A DNA stretch of 64,000 nt, taken from assembly GCF_014652315.1 (NCBI RefSeq), contig NZ_BMYO01000010.1:62001-126000 (forward strand), read 5' to 3'. The stretch comes from Jeongeupia chitinilytica (lineage in GTDB: Bacteria > Pseudomonadota > Gammaproteobacteria > Burkholderiales > Chitinibacteraceae). Made by a program: the position numbers and the translations under genes. Under the pieces are notes generated by a model that saw nothing but the letters and a program-made list of their open reading frames with translations, searched no databases and had not been told where the DNA came from. Of this stretch, positions 7,726 to 16,641 are shown piece after piece (the stretch's first letter is position 1; the number at the start of each line of letters is the position of its first letter).

Positions 7726-10401
7726 TCAGAGCGGCTTGACCACCCACTTGAGGCCGTCGTCTTCCGGGTGCGGCTTGACCTCGAAGCCGAGCGACTTCAT
7801 GAACGACAGCATGGTCTTGTTGCTGGTGAGCACTTCGCCCTCGACCACCGACAGACGCATGTCGCGCGCGGCATCGAACAGCGCGTTCATCAACCGGTTG
7901 CCCAGCCCCTTGCCCTGCCAGGCATCGTCGATGACGATGGCGAACTCGCAGCTGTCGTAATCCGGGTTGACGACGAAACGTGCCACCGCAACGATGGCCT
8001 CGCCCCCGCCCGACTCGACCGCGGCGACCAGCGCCAGCTCGCGGGCGTAGTCGATCTGGGTGAAGCGCGCCAGCTGCGCCTGCGGCAGCGACTTCAGCGT
8101 GCTCATGTAGCGGTTGTAGCGCGTTTCCTCCGACAGGCTGGCAACGAAGGCGATGATCAGCTCGGCGTCTTCGGGCCGGATCGGCCGGATCGTCACCGGC
8201 ATGCCGTTCTTCAGCTGCGTCACCTGCACCAGCTGCGACGGGTAAGGATGGATCGCCATATGCCCGTAACGGCGCGCTTCCGGCGCCACCGGTGCGACGA
8301 TGATCCGCGCATCGACGGCGATCACGCCGCCCTCGTCGACGACCAGCGGATTGATGTCGAGATGCTGGATCTGCGGCAGCTCGCACACCATTTCCGACAC
8401 GCGCAGCAGCACCGCCTTGATTGCGTCGAGATCGGCGGCCGGCTGGTTGCGGAAGGTCTCGAGCATTTTCTTCACCCGGGTCCGGCGGATCAGGTTCTCG
8501 GCCAGGTATTCGTTCAGCGGCGGCAGCGCCACGGCGACGTCGTTGAACACCTCGACCGCGATGCCGCCGGCGCCGAAGGTGATCACCGGGCCGAAAGCGC
8601 GGTCATGGGCGACGCCGACCATCAGCTCGCGGGCGTTCTTCTTGCCGTGCATCGGTTGCACGGTCAGGCCCTTGAGGCTGTCGCCGAGCCGGTCGCGTGC
8701 GCGCGCCAGCATCTTGTTCGCTTCGGCCGCCACCTGCACCAGGCTGGTCAGGTTCAGCGCCACGCCGTCGATGTCGGTCTTGTGCAGCACGCCCTCCGCG
8801 TCGACCTTCAGTGCCACCGGCAACCCCATGCCCATGGCCGCATTCACGGCCTCGTCGGCACTGGCCGCACGCATCGTCAGCGTCACCGGAATGTTGAAGG
8901 CACGCAGGATGGCCTTGGACTCGATCTCGTCGAGCACGCTCCGCCCGCTGGCAACGACGCCGTCGATGATCAGCCGGGCGGTTTCCAGATCGGGCGCATC
9001 CCACTCGCCGATCGGCCCCGGCGTCTGCAGCAGCAACTGCTGGTTGTACTGCCAGGCGGCGAGCGAATAGAACACCTCGATCGCCTGTTCCGGCGCATGG
9101 AAGTAGGCGCAGCCCGCCTTGGCCAGCAGGTTGCGGCTGGCCTCGACCTTCTTGCCGCCGATCCAGGCGAACAGGATGGGCTTGTCGTGCGCCTTGCGCA
9201 GCGCCGCGAGCACGCGTGCGGTTTCCATGTCGTCGGTGCCGGCCTGCGGCGTGAAGATCACCAGCACGCCGTCGACCTGCGGATCGTCGAGCATGATGCT
9301 GGTCGCCGCCTCGAAGCGCGAGGCCGGGGCGTTGCCGAGGATGTCGACCGGATTGTCGCGGCTGGTCTGGCCCGGAATGATCGCATCGAGCCGCGCCACG
9401 GTTTCCGGCGCCAGCTTGGGCAGCGGCACGTTCAGGTCGCGCGCGCGGTCGACGGCCATCAGCCCGGCGCCGATCCCGTTGGTCAGGATCGCCAGCCGGC
9501 GCCCCTTGACGCGATAGTTGTTGGTCAGCACCCGCGCAGCGGTGAAGATCTGGTTGATCGAGCGTACCCGCAGCACGCCGGCCCGGCGCAAGGCGTTGTC
9601 GAACACGTCGTCGCGGCCGATCAGCCGCTCCGAGTGCGTCCGGCCCAGCTTGACCTCGTCGTCGTAACGGCCGACCTTGAGCACCAGCACCGGCTTGGAT
9701 CGCGCCGCGGCACGCAGCGACGACATCAGCATGCGGGCGTCGTGCACGTCTTCGATGTAGATCAGGATGCTCTTGGTCTTGTTGTCGGCAACGAGGTAGT
9801 CCAGCGTTTCGCCGACGTCGACGTCGGCCGCCACGCCCAGCGAGACCACCGAGGAAAAACCGATGTCGTGCGACTCGGCCCAGTCGAGGATCGCCGAGGT
9901 GACCGACGAGGACTGCGATACCAGCGCCATGTTGCCCGGCTTGATCTTGCCGATGTAGTTGGCGGCGGGAAACTTGCTCGCCCCGCGGGCCGTGCCGAAC
10001 ACCGTCGGCCCGATCAGGCGGATGCCGTACTGGCGCGCCCGCACGAGAATGCGGTCGAGCAGCTTGCGGGTTCTGGCATCGGTGCCGACGAAATCGCAGC
10101 TCATGATCACCGCCGCCCGGATGCCGGCGCGACCGCACTCCTCGATCACGTCCGGCAGCGTTTTCGACGGCGTGGTGATCAGCGCCAGCTCGACCGGACT
10201 GCCGATGTCGCGCACGTGCTTGAACGCGGCCACGCCCTGCACCTTGGCATGCCGCAGGTTCACCGGAAATACCTTGCCCGTGTAGCCGGATTCGAGCAGG
10301 TTGGCGAGGACCACCGCCCCGACCGAACCGGCACGCTCCGAAGCACCGATCACCGCCACCGAGCGCGGATCGAACAGAGGGGTCAGGTAGTGTTTTTTCA
10401 T
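7726..10401 (-). CDS. acyl-CoA synthetase (NDP-forming)-like / GNAT protein lysine acetyltransferase
   Basis: Large cytoplasmic protein of 891 residues of the Pat/YfiQ (PatZ) type. In order: CoA-binding Rossmann domain (about 10-110), succinyl-CoA-ligase-like domains (about 150-460), ATP-grasp domain (about 490-710) and a C-terminal GNAT acetyltransferase domain (about 735-890, with the acetyl-CoA loop VIDDAWQGKGLGNRLMNAL). In enterobacteria such proteins acetylate acetyl-CoA synthetase and other enzymes on lysines, and the synthetase part is catalytically inactive but regulatory. Whether the synthetase active-site His is present was not established. The gene is monocistronic, and its promoter must lie in 10402-10520, facing the ppa promoter. 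Confidence 0.92.
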   Translation of the reverse strand: MKKHYLTPLFDPRSVAVIGASERAGSVGAVVLANLLESGYTGKVFPVNLRHAKVQGVAAFKHVRDIGSPVELALITTPSKTLPDVIEECGRAGIRAAVIMSCDFVGTDARTRKLLDRILVRARQYGIRLIGPTVFGTARGASKFPAANYIGKIKPGNMALVSQSSSVTSAILDWAESHDIGFSSVVSLGVAADVDVGETLDYLVADNKTKSILIYIEDVHDARMLMSSLRAAARSKPVLVLKVGRYDDEVKLGRTHSERLIGRDDVFDNALRRAGVLRVRSINQIFTAARVLTNNYRVKGRRLAILTNGIGAGLMAVDRARDLNVPLPKLAPETVARLDAIIPGQTSRDNPVDILGNAPASRFEAATSIMLDDPQVDGVLVIFTPQAGTDDMETARVLAALRKAHDKPILFAWIGGKKVEASRNLLAKAGCAYFHAPEQAIEVFYSLAAWQYNQQLLLQTPGPIGEWDAPDLETARLIIDGVVASGRSVLDEIESKAILRAFNIPVTLTMRAASADEAVNAAMGMGLPVALKVDAEGVLHKTDIDGVALNLTSLVQVAAEANKMLARARDRLGDSLKGLTVQPMHGKKNARELMVGVAHDRAFGPVITFGAGGIAVEVFNDVAVALPPLNEYLAENLIRRTRVKKMLETFRNQPAADLDAIKAVLLRVSEMVCELPQIQHLDINPLVVDEGGVIAVDARIIVAPVAPEARRYGHMAIHPYPSQLVQVTQLKNGMPVTIRPIRPEDAELIIAFVASLSEETRYNRYMSTLKSLPQAQLARFTQIDYARELALVAAVESGGGEAIVAVARFVVNPDYDSCEFAIVIDDAWQGKGLGNRLMNALFDAARDMRLSVVEGEVLTSNKTMLSFMKSLGFEVKPHPEDDGLKWVVKPL

Positions 10402-10528
10402 GGCCCAAGCCTTTGCCGGTTATGCCGTCATTCTAATGGCAGTGCGACAGTGCGCGCTGCGGCGGATCAACACTGGCGCATTCTGCCATTGCCCGATCAC
10501 GCCGGATGCGGCCGAAATCACCTACCGC

Positions 10529-10534
10529 TATAAT
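10529..10534 (+). promoter_or_regulatory. -10 box (TATAAT) of ppa
   Basis: A perfect sigma70 -10 hexamer lies 38 bp upstream of the ppa ATG, in otherwise GC-rich DNA. No good -35 hexamer is seen at 16-18 bp, so the promoter may depend on other contacts. Confidence 0.5.
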
Positions 10535-10571
10535 TCGTCCCGTTTCCTATCAACCCGCATCAGGACGCAGC

Positions 10572-11102
10572 ATGGACATCAGCAAGATCCCGGCCGGCAA
10601 GGACCTGCCGAACGACTTCAACGTCATCATCGAAATCCCGGCCAACGCTCCGCCGGTGAAGTACGAATTCGACAAGGAAGCCGGCTGCATCATCGTCGAC
10701 CGTTTTGTCGGTACCTCGATGTCGTATCCGATGAACTACGGCTTCGTGCCGCACACCCTGTCGCTGGATGGCGATCCGGTCGACGTGCTGGTCCACACCC
10801 CGTTCCCGCTGTCGCCGGGCATGGTCATCAAGTGCCGCGCCATCGGCGTGTTGGGCATGGAAGACGAAGCCGGTCAGGACGCCAAGGTCATCGCCGTGCC
10901 GGTCGAGAAAGTGTGTGCGATGTACGCCCACATCCAGAAGCTGGAAGACCTGCCGGAGCTGCTGCTCGCGCAAGTGAAGCATTACTTCGAGCACTACAAG
11001 GACCTGGAGAAGGGCAAGTGGGTCAAGGTCACCGGCTGGGGCGACAAGGCCGCCGCCCAGGCCGAGATCGTCACGAGCTTCGAGCGCGCCCAGAAAGGCT
11101 GA
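10572..11102 (+). CDS. ppa: inorganic pyrophosphatase, family I
   Basis: Soluble enzyme of 176 residues that hydrolyses pyrophosphate and pulls biosynthetic reactions forward. The length matches the E. coli type. Active-site segments visible: YEFDKEAG with the catalytic Lys/Glu, YPMNYGFVP, the DGDPVDVLV magnesium-binding motif (about 66-74) and EDEAGQDAK (about 98-106). The start at 10572 is chosen by homology; an upstream in-frame ATG at 10506 precedes the TATAAT and would lie outside the transcript. Followed by a strong terminator. Confidence 0.97.
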   Translation: MDISKIPAGKDLPNDFNVIIEIPANAPPVKYEFDKEAGCIIVDRFVGTSMSYPMNYGFVPHTLSLDGDPVDVLVHTPFPLSPGMVIKCRAIGVLGMEDEAGQDAKVIAVPVEKVCAMYAHIQKLEDLPELLLAQVKHYFEHYKDLEKGKWVKVTGWGDKAAAQAEIVTSFERAQKG

Positions 11103-11121
11103 TTGCATATCCGCCCTGCAG

Positions 11122-11150
11122 AAAAAGCCGGTCATCGACCGGCTTTTTTT
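11122..11150 (+). terminator. intrinsic terminator of ppa
   Basis: AAAAAGCCGGTC-ATC-GACCGGC followed by seven T, 20 bp after the ppa stop. Confidence 0.9.
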
Positions 11151-11507
11151 CATGGCCCTGTTGTACCGCTGCATCACCCGCCAGCCGGCAAGCGCCCTTC
11201 GCCCGCGCCCTGCACCGCCCTCGCTCGCCTGTGATCGCAGGCGGACCGCCGCCTGTTCCGATCCCCCTATGCCGTCCAGGGTCCGCCGTTGCTGGCTTGA
11301 ACACGTCTCGGCCGCAAACGGCCGGTCGTACCCTTGATGACAGGTTGTTTATGGAAACAGTTTCAATGTCTTTTAATTACGTTTGATACCAAATTTGCAG
11401 CGTCCTACAGTCCTTCCTGTTGAGTTTCACAACTTTTCACAAGAACAGCCGCTGTTTTTGCACGGAGCACGCGGCAAGAAACTGACTGCACAGAGAAGGA
11501 GTCGTTC
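11151..11507 (+). other. intergenic region, porin leader
   Basis: No convincing gene. The right half becomes AT-rich (11340-11400) and should hold the porin promoter. A GAAAC-A-GTTTC palindrome lies at 11354-11364 and could be a regulator site. A ribosome site AGAAGGAG is at 11494-11501. The rest is GC-rich filler without conserved signals that I can name. Confidence 0.4.
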
Positions 11508-12650
11508 ATGCAACACCGCAAACTGTACCGAAACACCCTGTCCGCCCTGCTGCTCGCCGCCGGTCTGGCCAGCCCGGCCATGGCCGCGATCACCATCGGC
11601 GGCTCGATGGAAACCGACATCCTCTACGAAGGATCGAACGCCGACGGCTTCAGCGACAACGCCCAGCTCGACGTCGAACCGCGGATCTTCTTCCAGGGGG
11701 ACGACAAGCTCGACAACGGCTCGAGCGTGATCTGGAAAATCTGGACCGGCGCCGAGAACTACCGGACCGGCAAGGACAATGACATCAACGGCGGCAACGG
11801 CCCGGCCAACTGGGGCAACCGCGAAGCCTGGGGCGGCTGGAAGGGAGACTGGGGCCAGTTGCGCTTCGGCAAGATCTACTCGCCGTCCTACCTGGTACTC
11901 GACTGGCCGTACGCCGCACAGGGCGGTTCGATGCATGTCGAGGAAGTCGGCGTCATCGGCTTCAACGTCGAGAACTCGATCGTCTACGACTCGCCGAACC
12001 TGAACGGCTTCACCGTGTCGGCGATGTACTCGCTGCGCACGCAACAGAACAACACCGAAGGCGGCGGCGACGAGTACTTTGCCGACGTCACCGCCGGTTA
12101 TGCCGGCCACAACGCCACGGTCAACGTCGGCTACCAGCAGGCCAAACCGCGGCTGCAGAGCGGCTCGGCCAGCGACGATGTCGACAAGTTCGGCTTCATC
12201 GCCGGCGGCTACACCTTCGGTGACAGCGGCTGGACCGTCCGTGGCGGCTACAAGTGGTGGGACTGCAGCGCATCGGCCCACGCCAACGCCGCAGCCGGCA
12301 CCGACCAGAGCCTCGACGACGCGGTCGGCAGCTGCAACTACTTTACCGGTCCGGAACAGCAGCAGGCGTGGGTCCAGGGGCTCTACACCACCGGCAAGCA
12401 CAGCTTCGCGGTCGGCTACAACTACTTCTGGGGCGCCAAGGACATCAACGGCAACAGGATCGACGACAGCGACAGCCAGACGCTGCTGGCGCGCTATACG
12501 TATGCGCTGTCGAAGAACACCTCGGCCTACTTCGACACCCGCTTCAGCACCAACGACACCAACGGCACCATCGGCGCCACCTACGGCACGTCATACAAGC
12601 CGGGCACCGATTCGTACCGGCTGCTGATCGGCACCTGGACCGGTTTCTGA
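11508..12650 (+). CDS. outer-membrane porin (Gram-negative trimeric type)
   Basis: Outer-membrane beta-barrel of 380 residues. The signal peptide ends at AMA-A (residue 26), and the mature part starts AITIGGSMETDILYEG. Alternating amphipathic strands run to a C-terminal aromatic residue (TGTWTGF), the signal for BAM-dependent insertion. The LDNGSSVIWKIWTG and WGNREAWGGWKGDWGQLRFGK segments are typical of the betaproteobacterial porin_4 family. Two cysteines (in the WWDCS and GSCNYF region) are unusual for porins and may form a loop disulfide. Distinct from the second porin at 48404. Substrate selectivity is unknown. Confidence 0.88.
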   Translation: MQHRKLYRNTLSALLLAAGLASPAMAAITIGGSMETDILYEGSNADGFSDNAQLDVEPRIFFQGDDKLDNGSSVIWKIWTGAENYRTGKDNDINGGNGPANWGNREAWGGWKGDWGQLRFGKIYSPSYLVLDWPYAAQGGSMHVEEVGVIGFNVENSIVYDSPNLNGFTVSAMYSLRTQQNNTEGGGDEYFADVTAGYAGHNATVNVGYQQAKPRLQSGSASDDVDKFGFIAGGYTFGDSGWTVRGGYKWWDCSASAHANAAAGTDQSLDDAVGSCNYFTGPEQQQAWVQGLYTTGKHSFAVGYNYFWGAKDINGNRIDDSDSQTLLARYTYALSKNTSAYFDTRFSTNDTNGTIGATYGTSYKPGTDSYRLLIGTWTGF

Positions 12651-12671
12651 ACGCCGGCCCGTCCCGACAAC

Positions 12672-12696
12672 AAGCCCGCCTCGGCGGGCTTTTTTC
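12672..12696 (+). terminator. intrinsic terminator of the first porin gene
   Basis: AAGCCCGCC-TC-GGCGGGCTTTTTTC, 21 bp after the stop. Confidence 0.9.
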
Positions 12697-12738
12697 ATGC
12701 ACCAGTCCGCCCTGCATGCCGCACCATCTTCGCCACCC

Positions 12739-12755
12739 AGCACCCTTAATGTGCA
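12739..12755. promoter_or_regulatory. NtrC-type enhancer site 1 upstream of amt
   Basis: AGCACC-N5-TGTGCA, matching the NtrC dyad TGCACC-N5-GGTGCA except for one base in each half. Its centre lies about 140 bp upstream of the predicted sigma54 transcription start. Confidence 0.6.
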
Positions 12756-12780
12756 TTCGCACCGATCAAGCGGACAACGA

Positions 12781-12797
12781 TGCACACTATCGGTGCA
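12781..12797. promoter_or_regulatory. NtrC-type enhancer site 2 upstream of amt
   Basis: TGCACACTATCGGTGCA matches the 17-bp NtrC consensus TGCACC-N5-GGTGCA at 11 of 12 fixed positions. It is centred about 42 bp (four helical turns) downstream of site 1, on the same face of the DNA. Confidence 0.72.
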
Positions 12798-12861
12798 ACC
12801 ATGCGGCGCAACATGCAGCCGAAATGACGAATACCCTTTTCAGATCAGCACCCTGATCACA

Positions 12862-12880
12862 CCGGCACACTGCTTGCTTC
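12862..12880 (+). promoter_or_regulatory. sigma54 promoter of amt
   Basis: CGGCACACTGCTTGCTT carries the -24 GG (12864-12865) and -12 GC (12876-12877) with the obligatory spacing. Only the first base of the TGGCAC element differs. The transcript should start near 12889, about 50 bp before the GTG start of amt. The two NtrC-type sites upstream complete a classical nitrogen-regulated promoter. Confidence 0.75.
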
Positions 12881-12941
12881 CGGTGCACGCCACACATGGC
12901 GCACCAATTCAAAGCGCCAACCTGAAATCCGGGAGCATGCA

Positions 12942-14144
12942 GTGAGCCAATTCCAAACCAGCACCGACGTGCTGTTCATCCTGCTCGGGGCGATCATGAT
13001 TCTGGCGATGCACGCCGGCTTCGCCTTTCTCGAGCTCGGCACCGTCCGCAAGAAAAACCAGGTCAACGCGCTGGTCAAGATCCTCACCGATTTCGGTGTC
13101 TCCGCCATTGCCTATTTCTTCATCGGCTACGGCATCGCCTATGGCACCCACTTCCTCCAGCCGGTGCACGAGATTGCCAGCAACAGCGGCTACGAACTGG
13201 TGCGCTTCTTCTTCCTTCTGACCTTCGCCGCGGCGATTCCGGCCATCGTCTCCGGCGGCATTGCCGAACGCGCCAAATTCCACCCGCAATCGGCGGCGAC
13301 CTTTTTGCTGGTCGGCTTCGTCTACCCCTTTTTCGAGGGGATGATGTGGAACAACAACTTCGGCGTACAGGACGGTTTCAAGTCCGTTTTCGGCGCACCG
13401 TTCCATGACTTCGCCGGCTCGGTCGTCGTCCACGCCGTCGGCGGATGGATCGCACTGGCGGCCGTGCTGCTGCTCGGCGCACGCCGTGGCCGCTACCACA
13501 AGGATGGCGGCGTTGCCGCGCATCCACCGTCGAGCATTCCCTTCCTCGCGCTCGGGGCATGGATCCTCATCGTCGGCTGGTTCGGCTTCAACGTGATGAG
13601 CGCGCAAAAGGTCGCCGGCATCTCCGGTCTCGTTGCGATGAATTCGCTGATGGCCATGGTCGGCGGCACGCTGACCGCGATGTGGGCCGGCAAGAACGAC
13701 CCCGGCTTCATCCACAACGGCCCGTTGGCCGGCCTCGTCGCCGTCTGCGCCGGCTCCGACGTGATGCACCCGCTGGGCGCACTGGTCGTCGGCGGCGTCG
13801 CCGGCGCCGGCTTCGTCTGGCTGTTCACCGTGGTGCAGAACCGCTGGAAGATCGACGACGTGCTCGGCGTCTGGCCGCTGCACGGCATCTGCGGCGCGTG
13901 GGGCGGCATCGCAGCGGGCCTCTTCGGTCTGGAAGCGCTCGGCGGTGCCGGCGGCGTCAGCTTTCTTGCCCAGCTGGTCGGCACGCTGATGGGCTGCACG
14001 ATTGCCTTCGCCGGCGGCTTCGTCGTCTACGGCGTGCTGAAGAAAACCGTCGGCCTGCGCCTGTCGGACGAGGAGGAATTCAACGGCGCCGACCTGTCGA
14101 TCCACAAGATCACCGCAACGCCGGAGCGTGAATCGAGCTGGTAA
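12942..14144 (+). CDS. amt: ammonium transporter (Amt/MEP/Rh family)
   Basis: Inner-membrane ammonium channel of 400 residues with about eleven membrane helices. The pore histidines are represented by H in the VVVHAVGG and WPLHGICG segments, and the conserved Asp precedes them in HDFAGS. The start is GTG 12942: the ATG at 12937 is followed at once by a stop, and GGGAG lies at 12930-12934. Unlike most AmtB proteins there is no cleavable signal segment before the first helix. No glnK gene is adjacent, so regulation by a PII protein must come from elsewhere. Transcription is predicted to be NtrC/sigma54 dependent from the sites just upstream. Confidence 0.92.
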   Translation: MSQFQTSTDVLFILLGAIMILAMHAGFAFLELGTVRKKNQVNALVKILTDFGVSAIAYFFIGYGIAYGTHFLQPVHEIASNSGYELVRFFFLLTFAAAIPAIVSGGIAERAKFHPQSAATFLLVGFVYPFFEGMMWNNNFGVQDGFKSVFGAPFHDFAGSVVVHAVGGWIALAAVLLLGARRGRYHKDGGVAAHPPSSIPFLALGAWILIVGWFGFNVMSAQKVAGISGLVAMNSLMAMVGGTLTAMWAGKNDPGFIHNGPLAGLVAVCAGSDVMHPLGALVVGGVAGAGFVWLFTVVQNRWKIDDVLGVWPLHGICGAWGGIAAGLFGLEALGGAGGVSFLAQLVGTLMGCTIAFAGGFVVYGVLKKTVGLRLSDEEEFNGADLSIHKITATPERESSW

Positions 14145-14364
14145 GCCGATCACAAGGGCATGGCCGGTGCGGGCATGCGGGCTGTTCACGAGATAGGCAG
14201 CGTCGCCCGGTGTCCGGCCATCCGGTTCAGCCGCGTCGACCCGGCCACCCGCATCGTCATGCGCCGGCCGGACGCCAACGCAAAATGACTGCGGGACAGG
14301 GCGATTACGGCGGTCGCGCCGATGGCCGTGAATACGCGGCGCGAAGACCGCCCGCGACAACCGG

Positions 14365-14763
14365 CTAGTCGAGCATGGCTTCCGCCTCGATTTCGATCAG
14401 CCATTCGGGCAAGGACAGCCCGCTGACGATGATCCACGATGACGGCGGCGGATCGTTCGGGAAACGCTGCCGCAATGCCGCCACGATCTGGTCCTGTTCC
14501 TCCCTCGCGGCTTCACAGATGTAGATCCGCAGCATCACCACCTGTTCCAGCCCGGCGCCCGCGGCGGCCAGCACGCGCTCGATATTGTCGAACGCCGCAT
14601 CGGTCTGCTCCCGCAATCCGGGCCCGACGGTTCGCTCGCTGGCGTCAACGCCGACCTGTCCGGACAGCAGCATCCGGCGTTGCCCACTGACAATGGCAGC
14701 CTGACTGAAGCCGTATTGCCGCGTATTGAATACGCTATCTGGATTGAGGACGGTTTTGGTCAT
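14365..14763 (-). CDS. RidA/YjgF/YER057c/UK114 family protein
   Basis: Protein of 132 residues with the trimeric RidA fold pattern: RQYGFSQAAIVSGQRRMLLSGQVGVD, a central LAAAGAGLEQVVMLRIYICE and the C-terminal PEWLIEIEAEAML strand. Canonical RidA hydrolyses reactive enamine/imine intermediates, and the catalytic Arg lies in the R-IYI segment. Members with this looser sequence often belong to Rid subfamilies of unknown substrate. I start it at ATG 14763 (TKTVLNPDSV). A longer frame to 14919 lacks the fold. It is monocistronic and converges towards amt. Confidence 0.87.
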   Translation of the reverse strand: MTKTVLNPDSVFNTRQYGFSQAAIVSGQRRMLLSGQVGVDASERTVGPGLREQTDAAFDNIERVLAAAGAGLEQVVMLRIYICEAAREEQDQIVAALRQRFPNDPPPSSWIIVSGLSLPEWLIEIEAEAMLD

Positions 14764-15355
14764 GATCGATTCCTGGTCTGTGTGTCGGCGCAGCAGCGAT
14801 GGAGGACGGACCCCGGCTGCGCCCCACCGGCAGACCGGGCCGCTGCGCGAGAGTTCACCGGAGCAATCTCGCGCCAAGCCCCTCCGGACCGGAAGCACCT
14901 CCCAAAGCGGCAACCCCATGCGCCATGTCTATGCCCGGCGCCACGCCGCAACCGGCCGATCGATCGGCGCCAGCGGGGAAACGCCATGCAGGGAACACCG
15001 CCTTGCCACTGGGCATTCACCTGCCCGACTGCACCTCGTGAATTCGCAGCCCTGCACTCCCCTGGCATCCGGGCGGGTGATCCGGCCGATGATGACGCTC
15101 AGGCGCTGTTTCCACCGGGAAGCCCCCCTTAAGGGATGCCGCTGCTCACCGGGCCGCAGTAGGCGGGTCCGGTCAATTTTCACCCGGCAACAATTCACCC
15201 GCCTGCTGAAAATACCGCGCAAGCCCTGAACGCGCTGGCTTGACGCACCGATAGCACGATGACCAACTTGAAGTTGGTTGTCTGACAGCAACTGACCTGA
15301 TCACCCGGTCGGTCGCATACTGGTAGGCCTCTGATCCGTCTGAAGAGGTCCGCTC
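14764..15355. other. 592-bp gene-poor region
   Basis: I find no supportable gene. Several short frames on both strands lack ribosome sites and family resemblance. The region must hold the promoters of the divergent ridA-like gene and the Ntn-hydrolase gene. A perfect 17-bp palindrome near the right end (15262-15278) is the only clear signal. Confidence 0.5.
15262..15278. promoter_or_regulatory. perfect palindrome ACCAACTTGAAGTTGGT
   Basis: Two 8-bp arms around a single G, 78 bp upstream of the Ntn-hydrolase ATG. The length and symmetry are those of an operator for a dimeric regulator. The arms resemble the ACTT-AAGT core seen in some MerR-type sites, but the regulator is not identifiable here. 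Confidence 0.5.
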
Positions 15356-16429
15356 ATGATTGCCGTCCGTTTTCCCCGTGCCGTGCTGGCAAGCGTACTC
15401 GCAAGCAGCCTGATGCTGCTGCCCCTGCAGGAGGCGGACGCCTGCACCCGACTGGTCTACTTCGGCGCGCACGGTCAGGTCGTGACCGCCCGTTCGATGG
15501 ACTGGAAGAGCGACGTGGCCACCAACCTGTGGGTCATGCCGCGCGGGACGCCACGGACCGGCGAGGCCGGGCCGAATTCGCTGCGCTGGACCTCGAAGTA
15601 CGGCAGCGTCATCGCCACCGGCTATGACGTCTCGACCACCGACGGCCTCAACGAAGCCGGACTCGTCGCCAACGTGCTGTGGCTGGCCGAATCGCAGTAC
15701 CCCGAATACGACGGCAAGGGCAAACCGGGCCTGTCGATCGCACTGTGGGCGCAGTACGCGCTCGACAACTTCGCCACCGTGGCCGAAGCCGTCGCCGCGC
15801 TGGAGAAACAGCCCTTCACCATCGTCACCGACAATGTTCCCGGCGAGGAGCGCCTGACCACGCTGCACCTGTCGCTGTCCGATGCCGGCGGAGACAGCGC
15901 CATCATCGAATACATCGGTGGCAAGCAGGTCATCCACCATGGCCGGCAGTATCAGGTCATGACCAATTCGCCGACGTTCGACCAGCAGCTCGCCCTCAAC
16001 AGCTACTGGCAGCAGATCGGCGGCACGGTGATGCTGCCCGGCACCAACCGAGCGTCGGACCGCTTTGCCCGCGCGGCGTTCTACGTCAACGCGATTCCCA
16101 AGGACGACAACCCCAACCGCGCAGTGGCCAGCGTCTTCAGCGTGATCCGCAACGTCTCGGTACCGTACGGCATCAGCACGCCGGACGAGCCGAACATCTC
16201 GTCCACGCGCTGGCGCACCGTCGTCGATCACCAGCGCAAGCTGTACTTTTTCGAATCGGCGCTGACGCCGAACACTTTCTGGGTCGACCTCAAGCGCCTC
16301 GACCTGTCGGCCGGCGCACCGGTGCTGAAACTCGATCTCGGCAAGGACCAGGACCACACGTACGCCGGCGATGCAACCGCGCAGTTCAAGCCGGCCAAGC
16401 CGTTCAAGTTCCTCGGCCTGGGCAGCTAA
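15356..16429 (+). CDS. exported linear amide C-N hydrolase (choloylglycine hydrolase/penicillin V acylase family)
   Basis: Ntn-hydrolase of 357 residues. The signal peptide ends at ADA, directly before C30-T-R, so cleavage would expose the catalytic cysteine as the N-terminal nucleophile. Family residues follow: R in TARSMDW, D in the same segment, and the N/R pairs of the central domain. Related enzymes act on conjugated bile salts, penicillin V or acyl-homoserine lactones. With a periplasmic location in a free-living Gram-negative, penicillin-V-acylase or quorum-quenching activity is more plausible than bile-salt hydrolysis, but the substrate cannot be read from the sequence. Single gene, with a candidate operator upstream. 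Confidence 0.88.
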   Translation: MIAVRFPRAVLASVLASSLMLLPLQEADACTRLVYFGAHGQVVTARSMDWKSDVATNLWVMPRGTPRTGEAGPNSLRWTSKYGSVIATGYDVSTTDGLNEAGLVANVLWLAESQYPEYDGKGKPGLSIALWAQYALDNFATVAEAVAALEKQPFTIVTDNVPGEERLTTLHLSLSDAGGDSAIIEYIGGKQVIHHGRQYQVMTNSPTFDQQLALNSYWQQIGGTVMLPGTNRASDRFARAAFYVNAIPKDDNPNRAVASVFSVIRNVSVPYGISTPDEPNISSTRWRTVVDHQRKLYFFESALTPNTFWVDLKRLDLSAGAPVLKLDLGKDQDHTYAGDATAQFKPAKPFKFLGLGS

Positions 16430-16574
16430 GACCGGAACGATGCCCCGCTCATCCCTTCAGCTCGCCGGTCAATGCCTCTGCGACGCTGTCCAGCACAGCA
16501 TTGCCGACGGGCTCGTCTACGCGCTCAACTGCCGCAGCACCCGCACGCGACCGGTTCAGAAAGCGTCACGAGCC
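16430..16574. other. possible remnant of a coding segment left of the integron relic
   Basis: On the minus strand a 37-codon open stretch ends at a TGA (16451-16449) and has coding-like composition (ending AVLDSVAEALTGELKG), but it has no start codon and an in-frame stop upstream. It may be the 3' end of a deleted cassette gene. Its position, directly after the attC-like site in the cassette direction, is suggestive only. Confidence 0.25.
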
Positions 16575-16631
16575 CCCTAACGTTTGAATTGATGGGCGCC
16601 GTGAGGCGTCCCGTTGAATGAGAGATTAGGC
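16575..16631 (-). repeat. attC-like recombination site A (59-base element)
   Basis: On the minus strand the 57-bp element starts GCCTAAT and ends GTTAGGG, each one mismatch from the attC core sites RYYYAAC and GTTRRRY. Between them, imperfect inverted arms (CATTCAACGGGACGCC and GGCGCCCATCAATTCAAACG) can fold into the extruded attC hairpin. It begins 11 bp after the stop of the 68-codon gene, the usual position in an integron cassette. Confidence 0.7.
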
Positions 16632-16641
16632 CGACGAGGCT

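Noticed and set aside
7462..10533. 1023-codon plus-strand frame opposite the acetyltransferase gene
   Set aside because: Antisense shadow of a well-identified protein; its translation is His/Gln/Arg/Asp-rich and low in complexity.
12857..13108. Minus-strand frame opposite the amt start and promoter
   Set aside because: Covers the NtrC/sigma54 promoter zone and the well-supported amt N-terminus.
14764..15355. Several 80-150 codon frames in the gene-poor region
   Set aside because: No start context, no recognisable domains, and they overlap each other on both strands.
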